Assembly: GCF_001484605.1 (NCBI RefSeq)
Contig: NZ_CP013747.1
Location: 3,844,001 to 3,908,000, forward strand
Length of the DNA: 64,000 nucleotides
DNA from: Pseudarthrobacter sulfonivorans
GTDB lineage: Bacteria > Actinomycetota > Actinomycetes > Actinomycetales > Micrococcaceae
Direction: 5' to 3'
Both the position numbers and the translations under genes were made by a program. Positions within the stretch are counted from its first letter, which is position 1. Every line of letters begins with the position of its first letter. This document shows, piece by piece, positions 17,740-27,312 of the stretch. A model generated the notes under the pieces. The model searched no databases and was not told where the DNA came from. It was given only the letters and a program-made list of their open reading frames with translations.

Positions 17740-19026
17740 CTACGGCCGCGCGGCTTCCGCCTGCCCTTGTGTGGCGGCCCGTGCGGATTCGTCGTTCCCC
17801 CGGGGATGTACGACGGCGACTGTCACCGCCGTGATGCACGCTAGGGCCATGATTGCCCCGGCAAGCGCCGTCCAGCCCAGGGACTGGAACACCAGTCCGC
17901 CCGCCCAGCCGATGACGCTAGAGCCCAGGTAATAGGCCAGGTTGTAGAGCGACGATGCCTGGGCGCGGCCGGTGGTGGCGATGCTTCCGGTCCAGCCTGC
18001 GCCGATGCTGTGGGCCGCGAAGAAGCCGCCGGTGAAAATCACCAGGCCGGCAAGGATGAGGGCGAGCAGCTGCGTAAGCGTCAGCGCCAGCCCGGCCACC
18101 ATCAGGACGATGCCAGCAAGCAGCACATTCCTGCGGCCAAACCTGGCCGTCAACCCGCCGGCCCAGCGGGAAGAGAACGTTCCGGAAAGGTACGCCAGGA
18201 AGATCAGGCTGATCAGGGTGGCAGGCAGCGTGAAAGGCTCAGCGGACAGCCGGAAGCCGAGGTAGTTGTAGACGGCCACAAACCCGCCCATCATCAGGAA
18301 GGCCTGGATGTAGAGCGCCAGCAGCCGTGGATTGCGCACATGCCCGCCGAGCGTCGCCATGGCGCCGCGCAGCCCGGCGGCGTTGGCGGCGGTGAACCCT
18401 TTCGCCTTCGGGACCAGGACCAGGAAGAGCACGGCCGCCACTGTTGCCAGCAAGGAAACCGCCAGGGCGGCTGTGCGCCAGCCCCACAGCTCACCTGCCG
18501 GGCCTGCCACGAGCCGGCCTGCCAGTCCGCCCAGCGTCGTGCCGGCAACATAGCTGCCCGCTGCCATGGCCGCATGCGCCCTGTTCACTTCCTCGTTCAG
18601 GTAGGCGATGGCGATGGCCGGGATCCCGCCCAGCGCCATGCCTTCCAGCAGCCGCAAGGCAAGCAGGGCGCCGAAAGTGGGGGCGAGCGGTACCAGCAAG
18701 CCCAGGATAGTGGCGGCGGAGATGCCCCATGCCATGGCTTTGACCCTGCCGATCCTGTCCGCGAGGAAGGACCACGGAATGACGGTGATGGCCAGGCCCA
18801 CGGTGGCCAGCGAAATGGTCAACGCGGCCTCTGCCGCAGTGACCTTCAGGTCTGCCGCCAGGAGCGGCAGGACCGCCTGGGTGGAGTAGAGCTGGGCGAA
18901 CGTTGCCACGCCCGCGAAGGCCAGGCCGGCCAGAATCTTGTTGTAGGCAGCGGAGCCTTTGGGATGTCCCGCCCAGTGATCCTGCGCTGGACTGAAGGTT
19001 CCGGGGGCTGCGGCATTCTGTGGCAT
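17740..19026 (-). CDS. MFS transporter, YnfM-like
   Basis: Twelve hydrophobic segments are seen in 428 residues. The loop motif SFLADRIGRVKAMAWG after helix 2, ATFAQLYSTQAVLPLL in helix 1 and the LLEGMALGGIPAIAIAYL segment are typical of the YnfM/arabinose-efflux subgroup. A divergent LysR-type regulator starts 91 bp away, the usual partner of such exporters. The substrate is unknown. Confidence 0.88.
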   Translation of the reverse strand: MPQNAAAPGTFSPAQDHWAGHPKGSAAYNKILAGLAFAGVATFAQLYSTQAVLPLLAADLKVTAAEAALTISLATVGLAITVIPWSFLADRIGRVKAMAWGISAATILGLLVPLAPTFGALLALRLLEGMALGGIPAIAIAYLNEEVNRAHAAMAAGSYVAGTTLGGLAGRLVAGPAGELWGWRTAALAVSLLATVAAVLFLVLVPKAKGFTAANAAGLRGAMATLGGHVRNPRLLALYIQAFLMMGGFVAVYNYLGFRLSAEPFTLPATLISLIFLAYLSGTFSSRWAGGLTARFGRRNVLLAGIVLMVAGLALTLTQLLALILAGLVIFTGGFFAAHSIGAGWTGSIATTGRAQASSLYNLAYYLGSSVIGWAGGLVFQSLGWTALAGAIMALACITAVTVAVVHPRGNDESARAATQGQAEAARP

Positions 19027-19117
19027 AGCTCAAGGGTAGGCTTCGGCAATGTATGCTTCCAATGCATCTTTTAGGCACAATTCATATCCAGAGTGGAACG
19101 TTTGAAAGGTGGAGCCC

Positions 19118-20104
19118 ATGCACGCGGACCACAAACAGCTGGTGAAGCTCCTGCCGCTGCTCCCCATCCTGGCTGAACTGGGCCGGACCCAGCACGTCAC
19201 GGAAACGGCCGAGCTCCTGGGAGTACCCCAGTCAACGGTGAGCCGGGCGCTGTCCCGGGCCAGCGCCGTCGTCGGAACAGAACTGCTGATCCGGGACGGT
19301 CGGGGCATCCGCCTCACAGCGGCCGCCCGGACGCTGCTGCCGTACATCGAGTCGGCCCTGGCGGAATTCCAGGCCGGACTGGACCTGGTCCGGCACGAGT
19401 CGGATGTGGTGCGGGGGAAGGTGTCGCTGTCCTTTCAGCACACGTTCGGGGAGGCCACCCTGCCCCTGCTCATCAGTGCCTTCCGCAGCCGCCACCCGGA
19501 GGCCGGCTTCATCCTCAGCCAGGGGGCGCGGGACACCTGCCTCTCAGAGCTCGCCTCGGGCCAGGCGGACCTGGCCCTGACCGCACCTGTTCCGGCGGCA
19601 AGCAGCACCATCTGCTCGGCGTCGCTCTACCGTGAGCCCCTCCGGCTGGTGGTTCACCACGGCCACCCGCTGGCCGGACGGGACAGCGTCAGGATGCAGG
19701 ACATCCGCCGGGACCCCTTCGTCGCGCTGGAGCCGGGGTACGGCATGCGGTCACTGACGGATGCCTTGTTCCGCGAGGCAGGCTTCCGGCCGCGGATCGC
19801 CTTCGAAAGCCAGGACACCCACACCGCCCGTGGTTTGGTCGCCGCGGGACTTGGCGTCAGCATCCTGCCGCCCGGCGGCAATGCCCCGGGGCGCCACATC
19901 AGCCCGGAGACCGGCAACCTGGGCTGGGTTGAACTTGCCTTGGAATCCGGCCTGGCGTTCCGCGAAATCGGGCTGGGCTGGCGCAGGCGGAAACCCGGCC
20001 CCGACGCCGAGCCCGATCCTGTGCGCTTCTTCCGGGAGATGGTCCTGCAGGAGGGCCCGCAATTGCTGGCGGGCCTCGTGGCCGCCCGTTCAGGCAGGGG
20101 ATAG
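19118..20104 (+). CDS. LysR family transcriptional regulator
   Basis: The N-terminal winged HTH (residues 10-65) contains HVTETAELLGVPQSTVSRAL and the LLIRDGRGIRLTAAARTLL wing; the rest is a periplasmic-binding-like effector domain. ATG 19118 is preceded by AAAGGTGGA at a good distance, so it is preferred over the in-frame GTG at 19109, which is inside that ribosome site. Being divergent from the YnfM-like MFS gene, it likely controls it. Confidence 0.9.
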   Translation: MHADHKQLVKLLPLLPILAELGRTQHVTETAELLGVPQSTVSRALSRASAVVGTELLIRDGRGIRLTAAARTLLPYIESALAEFQAGLDLVRHESDVVRGKVSLSFQHTFGEATLPLLISAFRSRHPEAGFILSQGARDTCLSELASGQADLALTAPVPAASSTICSASLYREPLRLVVHHGHPLAGRDSVRMQDIRRDPFVALEPGYGMRSLTDALFREAGFRPRIAFESQDTHTARGLVAAGLGVSILPPGGNAPGRHISPETGNLGWVELALESGLAFREIGLGWRRRKPGPDAEPDPVRFFREMVLQEGPQLLAGLVAARSGRG

Positions 20105-20182
20105 GCGGCGCGGTGTTGGGACACGACGGCGTCCCGCGGCGTGGCAGCGATTCGCCGCCAGCGTTTCAGTAGGCTGGGGGAC

Positions 20183-21160
20183 GTGACTGACAGCGAACAC
20201 CCCCAGACCACAACTTCCGGACACCACCCGCTGGGCGGCGCCGCGTCCGCGGCCGCCCCGGGTCCCCTCGCGGGGGTCATCATCGGCCTGGACATCGGCG
20301 GGACGAAGACCCGCGGCGTCAGGTTTGAGGGCGGGGTTGCCGTGGCCGACGAGTCCGCCGGCAGCTCCAACGTCCAGAACGTCAGCCGCGAACAGGCTGC
20401 ACTGAACCTCGCGGATCTCTTCTCCCGGATCGGCGGCGGCCAGGTGGCCCAGGTGTATGCCGGGGCCGGTGGCATTGACACCGACGACGACGCCGCAGCC
20501 CTGGCCGCGCTGATCGAACCCCATGTTCCGGGAGCCAAAGTCACGGTGGTCCACGATTCACGGCTGCTGCTGGCCGCGGGCGGCGCCAGTACCGGCGTGG
20601 CCGTGATCGCAGGAACCGGCTCCGCAGCCTGGGGAAGGAACGCCGCCGGCGACGAGGCCCGGGCCGGCGGCTGGGGCTACCTGCTTGGGGATGAAGGCAG
20701 CGGCTACTGGCTCGGCCGTGAGGCGGTCCGGCACAGCCTGAGCAGGATGAACCAGGGACTCCCGGCGGACGAGCTGACTGCTGCGCTGCTTGCCGCGTGC
20801 GGAGTGGACCACCCCAACAGGCTGATTGCGCTCTTCCATTCCCCGGACACCGGCCGCCGGTACTGGGCCCAGCAGGCACGCCTGGTGGTGGACGCGGCAG
20901 CGGCGGGCCACATGGTCAGCCAGGAGCTGCTGGACCAGGCCGGCAAGGATCTTGCCGGCCTGGCTGCGCAGGCCCTGCGGAAGCTTGGAATCGACGGCCC
21001 GGTAATTCTCGGCAGCGGACTGGGCATGAACGTGGTCCCGCTGCAGGACTCTTTCCGGAGCCACCTGGCCGCCGCCGGCGTCTCCGATGTCCGTGTCCTG
21101 GACCAGGACCCTGTGTTTGGCGTCCTGAAGCTGGTCTCGGAAGCGTCAGGGGCCCACTGA
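20183..21160 (+). CDS. N-acetylglucosamine kinase-like, BadF/BadG ATPase family
   Basis: The protein has the ASKHA phosphate-1 motif IIGLDIGGTKTRG (from residue 33), the second phosphate motif VAVIAGTGSAAWG and GWGYLLGDEGSGYWLG, characteristic of GlcNAc kinase-like members. The third motif VILGSGLGMN lies near the C-terminus. The preferred start is GTG 20183, preceded by CTGGGGGAC; the frame from 20141 would add 14 residues with no support. It probably phosphorylates an amino sugar, but substrate is not certain. Confidence 0.8.
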   Translation: MTDSEHPQTTTSGHHPLGGAASAAAPGPLAGVIIGLDIGGTKTRGVRFEGGVAVADESAGSSNVQNVSREQAALNLADLFSRIGGGQVAQVYAGAGGIDTDDDAAALAALIEPHVPGAKVTVVHDSRLLLAAGGASTGVAVIAGTGSAAWGRNAAGDEARAGGWGYLLGDEGSGYWLGREAVRHSLSRMNQGLPADELTAALLAACGVDHPNRLIALFHSPDTGRRYWAQQARLVVDAAAAGHMVSQELLDQAGKDLAGLAAQALRKLGIDGPVILGSGLGMNVVPLQDSFRSHLAAAGVSDVRVLDQDPVFGVLKLVSEASGAH

Positions 21161-22174
21161 CCGCTTCCGGGGTGTCAGCCTGACGGCCGGCATGATGGGG
21201 GCGGGGATGCGTCCGGCTTCGGCGCCCGCATCCGGGCCGTGCCCTTCAATCAGCCCGTAGCGGGCTCCGCGGGCAGCAGCGTCAGGCAGTGCGGCCTGGG
21301 CTTCCCAGTCCGCACGGGCCTGCTCCACTTCGTCGTGCGTGCGGCCCACGAAGTTCCACCACATCAGCAGTTCCTCCTGGAACGGCTCCCCGCCGATCAG
21401 GAGGAACCGTGTGCCGGGCAGGGCCTGGAACTCCAGCGTCGTACGTCCCGCGCCCAGGTAGCCCAGCGGCCCGGGCGGGACCTCCTGCCCGTCCAGCGTC
21501 AGCCCGCCGTCGAGCACCAGGACGGCATGCTCAAAGTGAGCGTTCAGCGGCAGGACGGCCAGGCCGTCGCAGGAGATATCCGCTCCGACGATGGGGGAGT
21601 ACATCGTGGCCGGTGACACCGCCCCGGCGAATTCGCCCACCATCACCGTCGCAGTGAAACCCGGCCCCGTCACGGAAGGCAGTTCGCGGTGCTGCTCGAA
21701 CGCAGGTTCGCGATGGCGTTCAGTATCCGGTAACGCTACCCAGAGCTGCAGGCCGCGCTGCACGGGCAGCGGCGCGCCGGCGTTGGGATCCGGCAGGACG
21801 GCGAACTCGGAGTGGGACACCCCACGCCCGGCGGTCATGATGTTCAGCTCACCTGGCCGGACCACAACATCGCTGCCCACGCTGTCCCGGTGCCGGATGT
21901 TCCCCGCAAGCGGCCAGGTGACCGTCTGCAGCCCCGTGTGCGGGTGGGGGAGTACGGACATGGCGATGCGGTCCGGACCGAAACTGTCCAGGAAGCACCA
22001 GGCTCCGATGGTGGGCAGGCCGCGCTGCGGGAGTGTGCGCCGGACGTTCATGGCCCGCACGCCGCCCAGCGGAACCTCCCGTTCGGGCCAGAGCTGCAGG
22101 CAAGGGCCGGACGTCCCCTCAGGGCCTGCGGGCGGACAAAGTTCCTGTTGCGGAGCCACTTCCAAGTTGGTCAC
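21146..22174 (-). CDS. Pirin family protein
   Basis: Two cupin barrels are present. The pirin metal motif is HPHTGLQTVTW with a downstream RGVSHSE His and Glu, consistent with an Fe2+ site. Pirins include quercetinase-like enzymes and redox-sensitive regulators. At 342 residues it is slightly longer than the usual 290-300. It overlaps the 3' end of the kinase gene by 15 bp, tail to tail. Confidence 0.88.
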   Translation of the reverse strand: MTNLEVAPQQELCPPAGPEGTSGPCLQLWPEREVPLGGVRAMNVRRTLPQRGLPTIGAWCFLDSFGPDRIAMSVLPHPHTGLQTVTWPLAGNIRHRDSVGSDVVVRPGELNIMTAGRGVSHSEFAVLPDPNAGAPLPVQRGLQLWVALPDTERHREPAFEQHRELPSVTGPGFTATVMVGEFAGAVSPATMYSPIVGADISCDGLAVLPLNAHFEHAVLVLDGGLTLDGQEVPPGPLGYLGAGRTTLEFQALPGTRFLLIGGEPFQEELLMWWNFVGRTHDEVEQARADWEAQAALPDAAARGARYGLIEGHGPDAGAEAGRIPAPIMPAVRLTPRKRSVGP

Positions 22175-22404
22175 AGTCCAACTCTAGGCGCGGGCAGGGC
22201 CGGGCGTAAGCGCAGCACGGGCACCTTGTGATCGAAGGACCCATCCGCGGGCGGCTGTTCAACGAATGGTTGCAGTAGGGATTCTCTTGCCCGGATTGCC
22301 TCCGGATCCAGTTACGCTGTGAACGGATTGCGTTACCGTAAATATCAGTGAGCTTATGACCCAACACTGTCCGATGCCGTCCAACAGAACAGGTAAGTCC
22401 GGGA

Positions 22405-23505
22405 ATGGACCAAGCCATGATTGAGTTCCAGAGCGTCACCAAGCAGTATCAGGGCGGGCAGCCCGCTGTGGACCAGCTCACCATGTCCATCGACAGGGGC
22501 TCCATCACCGTTTTTGTAGGGCCGTCCGGCTGCGGCAAGACCACCTCGCTGCGGATGATCAACCGCATGGTGGAACCGACGTCCGGCGTGATCACCGTGG
22601 ACGGGCGGGACGTGACCTCGGTTCCTGCCGCGGAGCTGAGACGGTCCATGGGCTACGTCATGCAGTCCTCAGGGCTGATGCCGCACCGTTCCGTGCTGGA
22701 CAACATCGCCACCGTGCCCCGGCTCAACGGCGTTTCCAAGGCTGAGGCCCGCAAGCGCGCCACGGAACTGCTCGACGTCGTCGGGCTGGCTTCCGCGCTC
22801 GGGAAGCGCTACCCGTCCCAGCTCTCCGGCGGCCAGCAGCAGCGCGTCGGTGTAGCGCGGGCGCTCGCCGCCGATCCACCCGTCCTGCTGATGGATGAAC
22901 CGTTCAGCGCCGTTGACCCTGTGGTGCGTGATGAACTGCAGCAGGAACTTCTGAGGCTGCAGAAGGACCTCGCAAAAACCATCGTTTTCGTCACGCACGA
23001 TATCGACGAGGCAACCATTCTCGGCGACAAGGTGGCCGTTTTCGCCGTCGGCGGCCGGCTGGCCCAGTACGCCACCCCTGAGGAAATCCTCCGGGCACCG
23101 GCCAATGATTTTGTGGCGTCCTTCGTGGGGCGGGACCGCGGCTTCCGCCACCTGGGGTTCACCACGTCCGACGCCGTGACCATCCACCCGGTGCCCACGC
23201 TCGTGATGAGTGCCGGTCGGTTCGCCGGCGATCCCGCTGCGGTGACCGACTGGCAGCTCGTGGTGGATCCGGACCTGCGCCCCTTGGGCTGGGCGAGGCC
23301 GGGGACGGACTCAGAGCTCATTCCCGGCGGGTCACTCTTCCGCCCCGGCGAGACCCTGCGGCGCGCACTGGACTCGGCCCTTTCGTCCCCGTCCGGCCAA
23401 GGTGTGGCGGTGGACGGCGACGGCAAGGTCCTGGGGACCGTCAGGGCACAGGAAGTCCTCGGCGTCATTGAGGAAGCCCGCCAGGTCAGGCAGGCTGCGC
23501 TCTGA
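22405..23505 (+). CDS. Glycine betaine/carnitine/choline ABC transporter ATP-binding protein
   Basis: This is the ATPase of a four-gene osmoprotectant-type (OpuC/ProU-like) importer. It has Walker A GPSGCGKTT, a long-family switch (MGYVMQSSGLMPHRSVLDN), signature LSGGQQQRVGVARAL and Walker B VLLMDEPFSAVDP. A C-terminal extension beyond residue 240 resembles the degenerate regulatory CBS part of OpuCA. Start ATG 22405; an in-frame ATG lies at 22417 (MIEFQ), which matches the usual family N-terminus. The stop overlaps the next ATG. Confidence 0.9.
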   Translation: MDQAMIEFQSVTKQYQGGQPAVDQLTMSIDRGSITVFVGPSGCGKTTSLRMINRMVEPTSGVITVDGRDVTSVPAAELRRSMGYVMQSSGLMPHRSVLDNIATVPRLNGVSKAEARKRATELLDVVGLASALGKRYPSQLSGGQQQRVGVARALAADPPVLLMDEPFSAVDPVVRDELQQELLRLQKDLAKTIVFVTHDIDEATILGDKVAVFAVGGRLAQYATPEEILRAPANDFVASFVGRDRGFRHLGFTTSDAVTIHPVPTLVMSAGRFAGDPAAVTDWQLVVDPDLRPLGWARPGTDSELIPGGSLFRPGETLRRALDSALSSPSGQGVAVDGDGKVLGTVRAQEVLGVIEEARQVRQAAL

Positions 23506-24215
23506 TGGAGTGGTTCCTGGCAAACAGCGGCATGGTCATGGGACTGGCGGGCCAGCACCTGGTCCTGGCCCTCATCCCGATGGTCCTGGGGCTGGTCATT
23601 TCCATCCCGCTGGCGCAGTTGGCGCGGACCCACCCGGCGCTTCGGTCGGTGGTGGTGACCGCCAGTTCATTGCTGTACACCGTCCCGTCGCTGGCGCTGT
23701 TCATCATCCTGCCCTCGATTCTCGGAACGCGGATCCTGGACCCGCTCAACGTCATTGTGGCCCTGACCATCTACGCTGTGGCGCTGCTGGTCCGGGCCGC
23801 CCTGGATGCCTTTGACTCCGTGGAGGAGGATCTCCGGCAGGCTGCGATCGCCATGGGGTACAAGCCGTGGCTCCGCTTTGTCCAGATCGACCTGCCGCTC
23901 TCCCTTCCGGTGATGTTCGCCGGGCTGCGGGTGGTCTCCGTCAGCAACATCTCCCTGGTAAGCGTCGCGGCACTCCTGGGCGTGGGGAACCTGGGCATGC
24001 TGTTTACCGACGGACTGCAACGGAACTTCGTCACGGAAGTGGTGGTGGGAATCATCGCCATCCTGGTGCTCGCGCTGCTGATGGATGCTGTGCTGGTCGT
24101 CCTGGAACGGCTGCTGACGCCGTGGACCCGAGCCGCTAAAGCGTCCGGCCCCGCGGCGCCTTCCGCCGCCAGCTACCTGGCCGACGCCAACATCCACACA
24201 GGGGCCGCGCCATGA
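23505..24215 (+). CDS. Glycine betaine/choline ABC transporter permease 1
   Basis: The 236-residue protein has about five to six hydrophobic helices and the permease loop EDLRQAAIAMGYKPWLRF followed by DLPLSLPVMFAGLRV, typical of OpuCB/ProW-type inner-membrane subunits. Its ATG overlaps the stop of the ATPase gene and its own stop overlaps the next permease start, giving tight translational coupling. Confidence 0.9.
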   Translation: MEWFLANSGMVMGLAGQHLVLALIPMVLGLVISIPLAQLARTHPALRSVVVTASSLLYTVPSLALFIILPSILGTRILDPLNVIVALTIYAVALLVRAALDAFDSVEEDLRQAAIAMGYKPWLRFVQIDLPLSLPVMFAGLRVVSVSNISLVSVAALLGVGNLGMLFTDGLQRNFVTEVVVGIIAILVLALLMDAVLVVLERLLTPWTRAAKASGPAAPSAASYLADANIHTGAAP

Positions 24216-24958
24216 GCAACATTTTTGTGGACACCCTGGCCTGGATTGCCGATCCCCTGCATTGGACCGGCAGTTCCGGCATTCCCGTCCGGCTCCTGGA
24301 GCACCTTCAGTACAGCGGATTGGTCCTCGTGATTGCCGCTGCCATCGCTGTTCCGGCAGGGCTCTACATCGGGCACACGGGCCGCGGGCGCGTGGTGGCC
24401 GTCGCGGTGGCAGGTGCGCTTCGGGCTCTGCCGACTCTGGGCCTGCTGGTCCTCTTTGCCCTCGTGGCGGGAAGCAGCCTGATGCCGCCGGTGTGGGCGC
24501 TGGTCATCCTGACCGTGCCGCCGCTCCTTGCCGGAACGTACGCGGGTATTTCGAGTGTGGACAGGACCGTGGTGGATGCGGCCCGGGCCATGGGCATGAC
24601 CGAACTTAAGATCCTGTTCCGGGTTGAGCTGCCCAACGGGCTGCAGGTTATGTTCGGCGGTGTTCGAACCGCCGTGCTGCAGGTCATCGCCACAGTGTCG
24701 GTGGTTGCCTACCTGCCCTTGGGTGGGCTGGGCCGCTACCTTTTTGACGGCTTGGCGCTGCAGGACTTCCCGCGGATGCTTGCCGGGTCGCTGCTGATTG
24801 CAGGGCTGGCCATCGCTGTTGACCTCATCCTGGCCGCGGTGCAAAGAGCCCTTCTTTCGCCTGGCCTCAAAACCGATCTGCACGGTGGCCAAAAGGCCGC
24901 CGCTGATCTCCCAGCTGCCGCGCCTGCGCCAGCTGCTCTTCAAGGAGGCACCCCATGA
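24212..24958 (+). CDS. Glycine betaine/choline ABC transporter permease 2
   Basis: The 248-residue protein has several membrane helices and the motif VDAARAMGMTELKILFRVELPNGL, the EAA-type loop that docks onto the ATPase. It resembles OpuCD. It overlaps both its neighbours by 4 bp, so the operon is one translational unit. Two distinct permeases with one ATPase is the OpuC arrangement. Confidence 0.9.
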   Translation: MSNIFVDTLAWIADPLHWTGSSGIPVRLLEHLQYSGLVLVIAAAIAVPAGLYIGHTGRGRVVAVAVAGALRALPTLGLLVLFALVAGSSLMPPVWALVILTVPPLLAGTYAGISSVDRTVVDAARAMGMTELKILFRVELPNGLQVMFGGVRTAVLQVIATVSVVAYLPLGGLGRYLFDGLALQDFPRMLAGSLLIAGLAIAVDLILAAVQRALLSPGLKTDLHGGQKAAADLPAAAPAPAALQGGTP

Positions 24959-25905
24959 AAAACAACACCAGGACAATCCTTACCCGCCGGGGACTCGCTG
25001 GCATGGCTGCCGGCGTCGGCCTGGCCGTCGCGCTGACAGCCTGCGGCGGGAGCCCGTTGGCCACCCCCAGCACCAGCGCCGGAAGCGCCGGCGGCGGCTC
25101 GTTGGTGGTCGGCTCGGCTGACTTCCCGGAGAGCCAGATCGTCGCTGAGATCTACGCCGGCGCGCTGACTGCTGCAGGGGTCACGGCAACCACCAAGCCC
25201 AACATCGGTGCCCGCGAAATCTACTTCAAAGCGGTCCAGGACGGCTCGGTTGACCTTGTCCCGGATTACTCCGGCAACCTCCTCTCGCATGTGGATCCTG
25301 AAGCTGCCGAGGTCTCGGCCGACGACATCTACAAGGCACTGCCGGGCAAGCTCCCCGAGGGTTTGGCAGTCCTGGAGGCATCCAAAGCTGAGTCCAAGGA
25401 CGCCATGGTGGTCACCAAGGCCACCGCGGAGAAGTACCAGCTGAAGTCCATTGAGGACCTCGCCAAGGTCTGCAAGGACCTGACCATGGCGGCGCCGGCC
25501 ACGTTCGAAACCCGCGCCTATGGCTTCCCGGGACTCAAAAAGAACTATGGCTGCGAACTCAAGGCACTGAAGCCCTTCAGCGACGGCGGCGGCAACCTGA
25601 CCCTGCAGGCACTGCTGACCGACGACGTCCAGGTGGCCGACATCTACACCACCACACCATCCATCGCGGACAACGACCTGGTGGTGCTGGAGGATCCCAA
25701 GAACAACTTCAAGGCCCAGCAGGTCCTGCCCCTCTACAACAAGGCAAAAATGACCGACAAGGCCAAGGACGCGCTCAATGCCGTATCGAAGATCCTCACC
25801 ACTGAGGACCTGGTCAACCTCAACCGCGCAGTCAGCGGCAGCCAGAAGCAAAATGCCAAAGACGCCGCCGCCACCTGGCTCAAGGACAAGGGCATCGTCA
25901 AGTAA
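24955..25905 (+). CDS. Glycine betaine/choline-type substrate-binding lipoprotein
   Basis: The N-terminus contains a twin-arginine-like RR and a lipobox with Cys30 (VALTAC). The mature part begins in a Ser/Gly linker then shows LVVGSADFPESQIVAEIYAG, the OpuAC/ProX-type start, and DLVPDYSGNLL. It captures the compatible solute outside the membrane. Overlaps the second permease by 4 bp. A strong hairpin follows. Confidence 0.92.
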   Translation: MKNNTRTILTRRGLAGMAAGVGLAVALTACGGSPLATPSTSAGSAGGGSLVVGSADFPESQIVAEIYAGALTAAGVTATTKPNIGAREIYFKAVQDGSVDLVPDYSGNLLSHVDPEAAEVSADDIYKALPGKLPEGLAVLEASKAESKDAMVVTKATAEKYQLKSIEDLAKVCKDLTMAAPATFETRAYGFPGLKKNYGCELKALKPFSDGGGNLTLQALLTDDVQVADIYTTTPSIADNDLVVLEDPKNNFKAQQVLPLYNKAKMTDKAKDALNAVSKILTTEDLVNLNRAVSGSQKQNAKDAAATWLKDKGIVK

Positions 25906-25930
25906 CACCTGACTCCACAACGCAAAATCA

Positions 25931-25973
25931 CGACGGCGGCTGCCGGACCCACACGGGCCGGCAGCCGCCGTCG
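25931..25973 (+). terminator. Strong hairpin terminator after the OpuC-like operon
   Basis: CGACGGCGGCTGCCGG and CCGGCAGCCGCCGTCG form a perfect 16-bp stem around an 11-nt loop whose ends (CCC/GGG) can pair further. It is 26 bp after the last stop and before the promoter region of the aminotransferase. A T-tract is weak (TCGTCC). Confidence 0.8.
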
Positions 25974-26041
25974 TCCGCTCTCCACACGTCTGTGTCTGAG
26001 GTCTCAACGGAAGTACATCCGTCATATGGCATATTTGATGG

Positions 26042-27262
26042 ATGGCAGAATTCAAGCAGTCCACCAAGCTTCACAACGTCCTATACGACATCCGTGGACC
26101 GATTCTTCAGGCCGCCCAGCAGATGGAGGCGGAGGGTCACCGGATCCTCAAACTGAACATCGGAAACCCTGCGCCGTTTGGATTTGAAGCCCCGGACGCG
26201 ATCCTGGTGGACATGATCCGCCATCTGCCCCATGCCCAGGGTTACAGCGACTCCCGGGGCATCTTCTCGGCCCGGACCGCGGTCTCCCAGTACTACCAGA
26301 CCCGCGGAATCCAGAACATCCATGTGGACGACATCTACCTGGGCAACGGCGTCAGCGAACTGATCACCATGTCCCTCATGGCGCTGCTCAACGACGGCGA
26401 CGAGGTACTGATCCCCACACCGGACTACCCGCTCTGGACCGCTTCCGTTGCCCTTGCGAGCGGGAAGCCCGTGCACTACCTCTGCGATGAGGAATCAGGC
26501 TGGCAGCCGGACCTTGAGGATCTTGAAGCCAAGATCACGCCGCGCACCAAGGGCATCGTGGTGATCAACCCCAACAACCCCACGGGCGCGGTCTATCCGG
26601 AAGAGACGCTGAAGAAGATCGTGGCGCTGGCCGAGAAGCACGGCCTGATCCTTTTCGCCGATGAAATCTACGAAAAGATCCTGTACGAGGACGCCGTGCA
26701 CATCAACATGGCCGCGCTTACGGGCGACGACGTCCTTTGCCTCACTTTCAGTGGGCTGTCCAAGGCCTACCGCGTCTGCGGCTACCGTGCCGGCTGGATG
26801 GCCATCTCGGGCCCCAAGAAGGATGCCTCCGATTATCTGGAGGGCATCAGCCTCCTGGCCAACATGCGCCTCTGTGCCAACGTGCCCGCCCAGCACGCCA
26901 TCCAGACCGCCCTCGGCGGCTACCAGAGCATCAACGACCTCATCCTCCCTGGCGGCAGGCTGCTGGAACAGCGGAACAAGGCCTACGACATGCTCAACGC
27001 GATCCCGGGTGTGAGCACGCAGCAGGCCCGTGGCGCGCTGTACCTGTTCCCGCGCCTGGATCCGGAAGTCTTCCACATCCGTGATGACGAGAAATTTGTC
27101 CTGGACCTGCTGAAGGAGCAGAAGATCCTGGTGTCCCACGGCCGGGCGTTCAACTGGGTCCGGCCCGACCACTTCCGCATGGTCACGCTGCCGAACGTCA
27201 AGGACATTGAAGAAGCGATCGGACGCATGGGGGACTTCCTTAGCCGGTACCAAGGGAACTAG
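26042..27262 (+). CDS. Pyridoxal-phosphate aminotransferase, AlaA-like
   Basis: The 406-residue fold I aminotransferase has NIGNPAPFGF near the N-terminus, NNPTGAVYP, FADEIYEKILY and the PLP-lysine motif SGLSKAYRVCGYRAGW. These match the AlaA (glutamate-pyruvate) group: YDIRGPI and IGNPAPFGFEAPDAI are typical. It makes L-alanine from pyruvate and glutamate, or a related reaction. The start is an ATG at 26042 shortly after an AT-rich segment (GTCATATGGCATATTTGATG). The neighbour downstream is a PPK2. Confidence 0.88.
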   Translation: MAEFKQSTKLHNVLYDIRGPILQAAQQMEAEGHRILKLNIGNPAPFGFEAPDAILVDMIRHLPHAQGYSDSRGIFSARTAVSQYYQTRGIQNIHVDDIYLGNGVSELITMSLMALLNDGDEVLIPTPDYPLWTASVALASGKPVHYLCDEESGWQPDLEDLEAKITPRTKGIVVINPNNPTGAVYPEETLKKIVALAEKHGLILFADEIYEKILYEDAVHINMAALTGDDVLCLTFSGLSKAYRVCGYRAGWMAISGPKKDASDYLEGISLLANMRLCANVPAQHAIQTALGGYQSINDLILPGGRLLEQRNKAYDMLNAIPGVSTQQARGALYLFPRLDPEVFHIRDDEKFVLDLLKEQKILVSHGRAFNWVRPDHFRMVTLPNVKDIEEAIGRMGDFLSRYQGN

Positions 27263-27312
27263 CCTGTGGTGACGCGCCTTCCGGCGCGGCCACCTGCGGA
27301 CAAAGGAACCCC

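Noticed and set aside
18010..19074. 354-residue plus-strand open frame over the MFS gene
   Set aside because: Antisense shadow; the Gln/Arg/Gly-rich protein lacks any known pattern.
24940..26067. 375-residue minus-strand open frame over the binding-protein gene
   Set aside because: Antisense shadow with low-complexity composition; the plus-strand lipoprotein is clearly coding.
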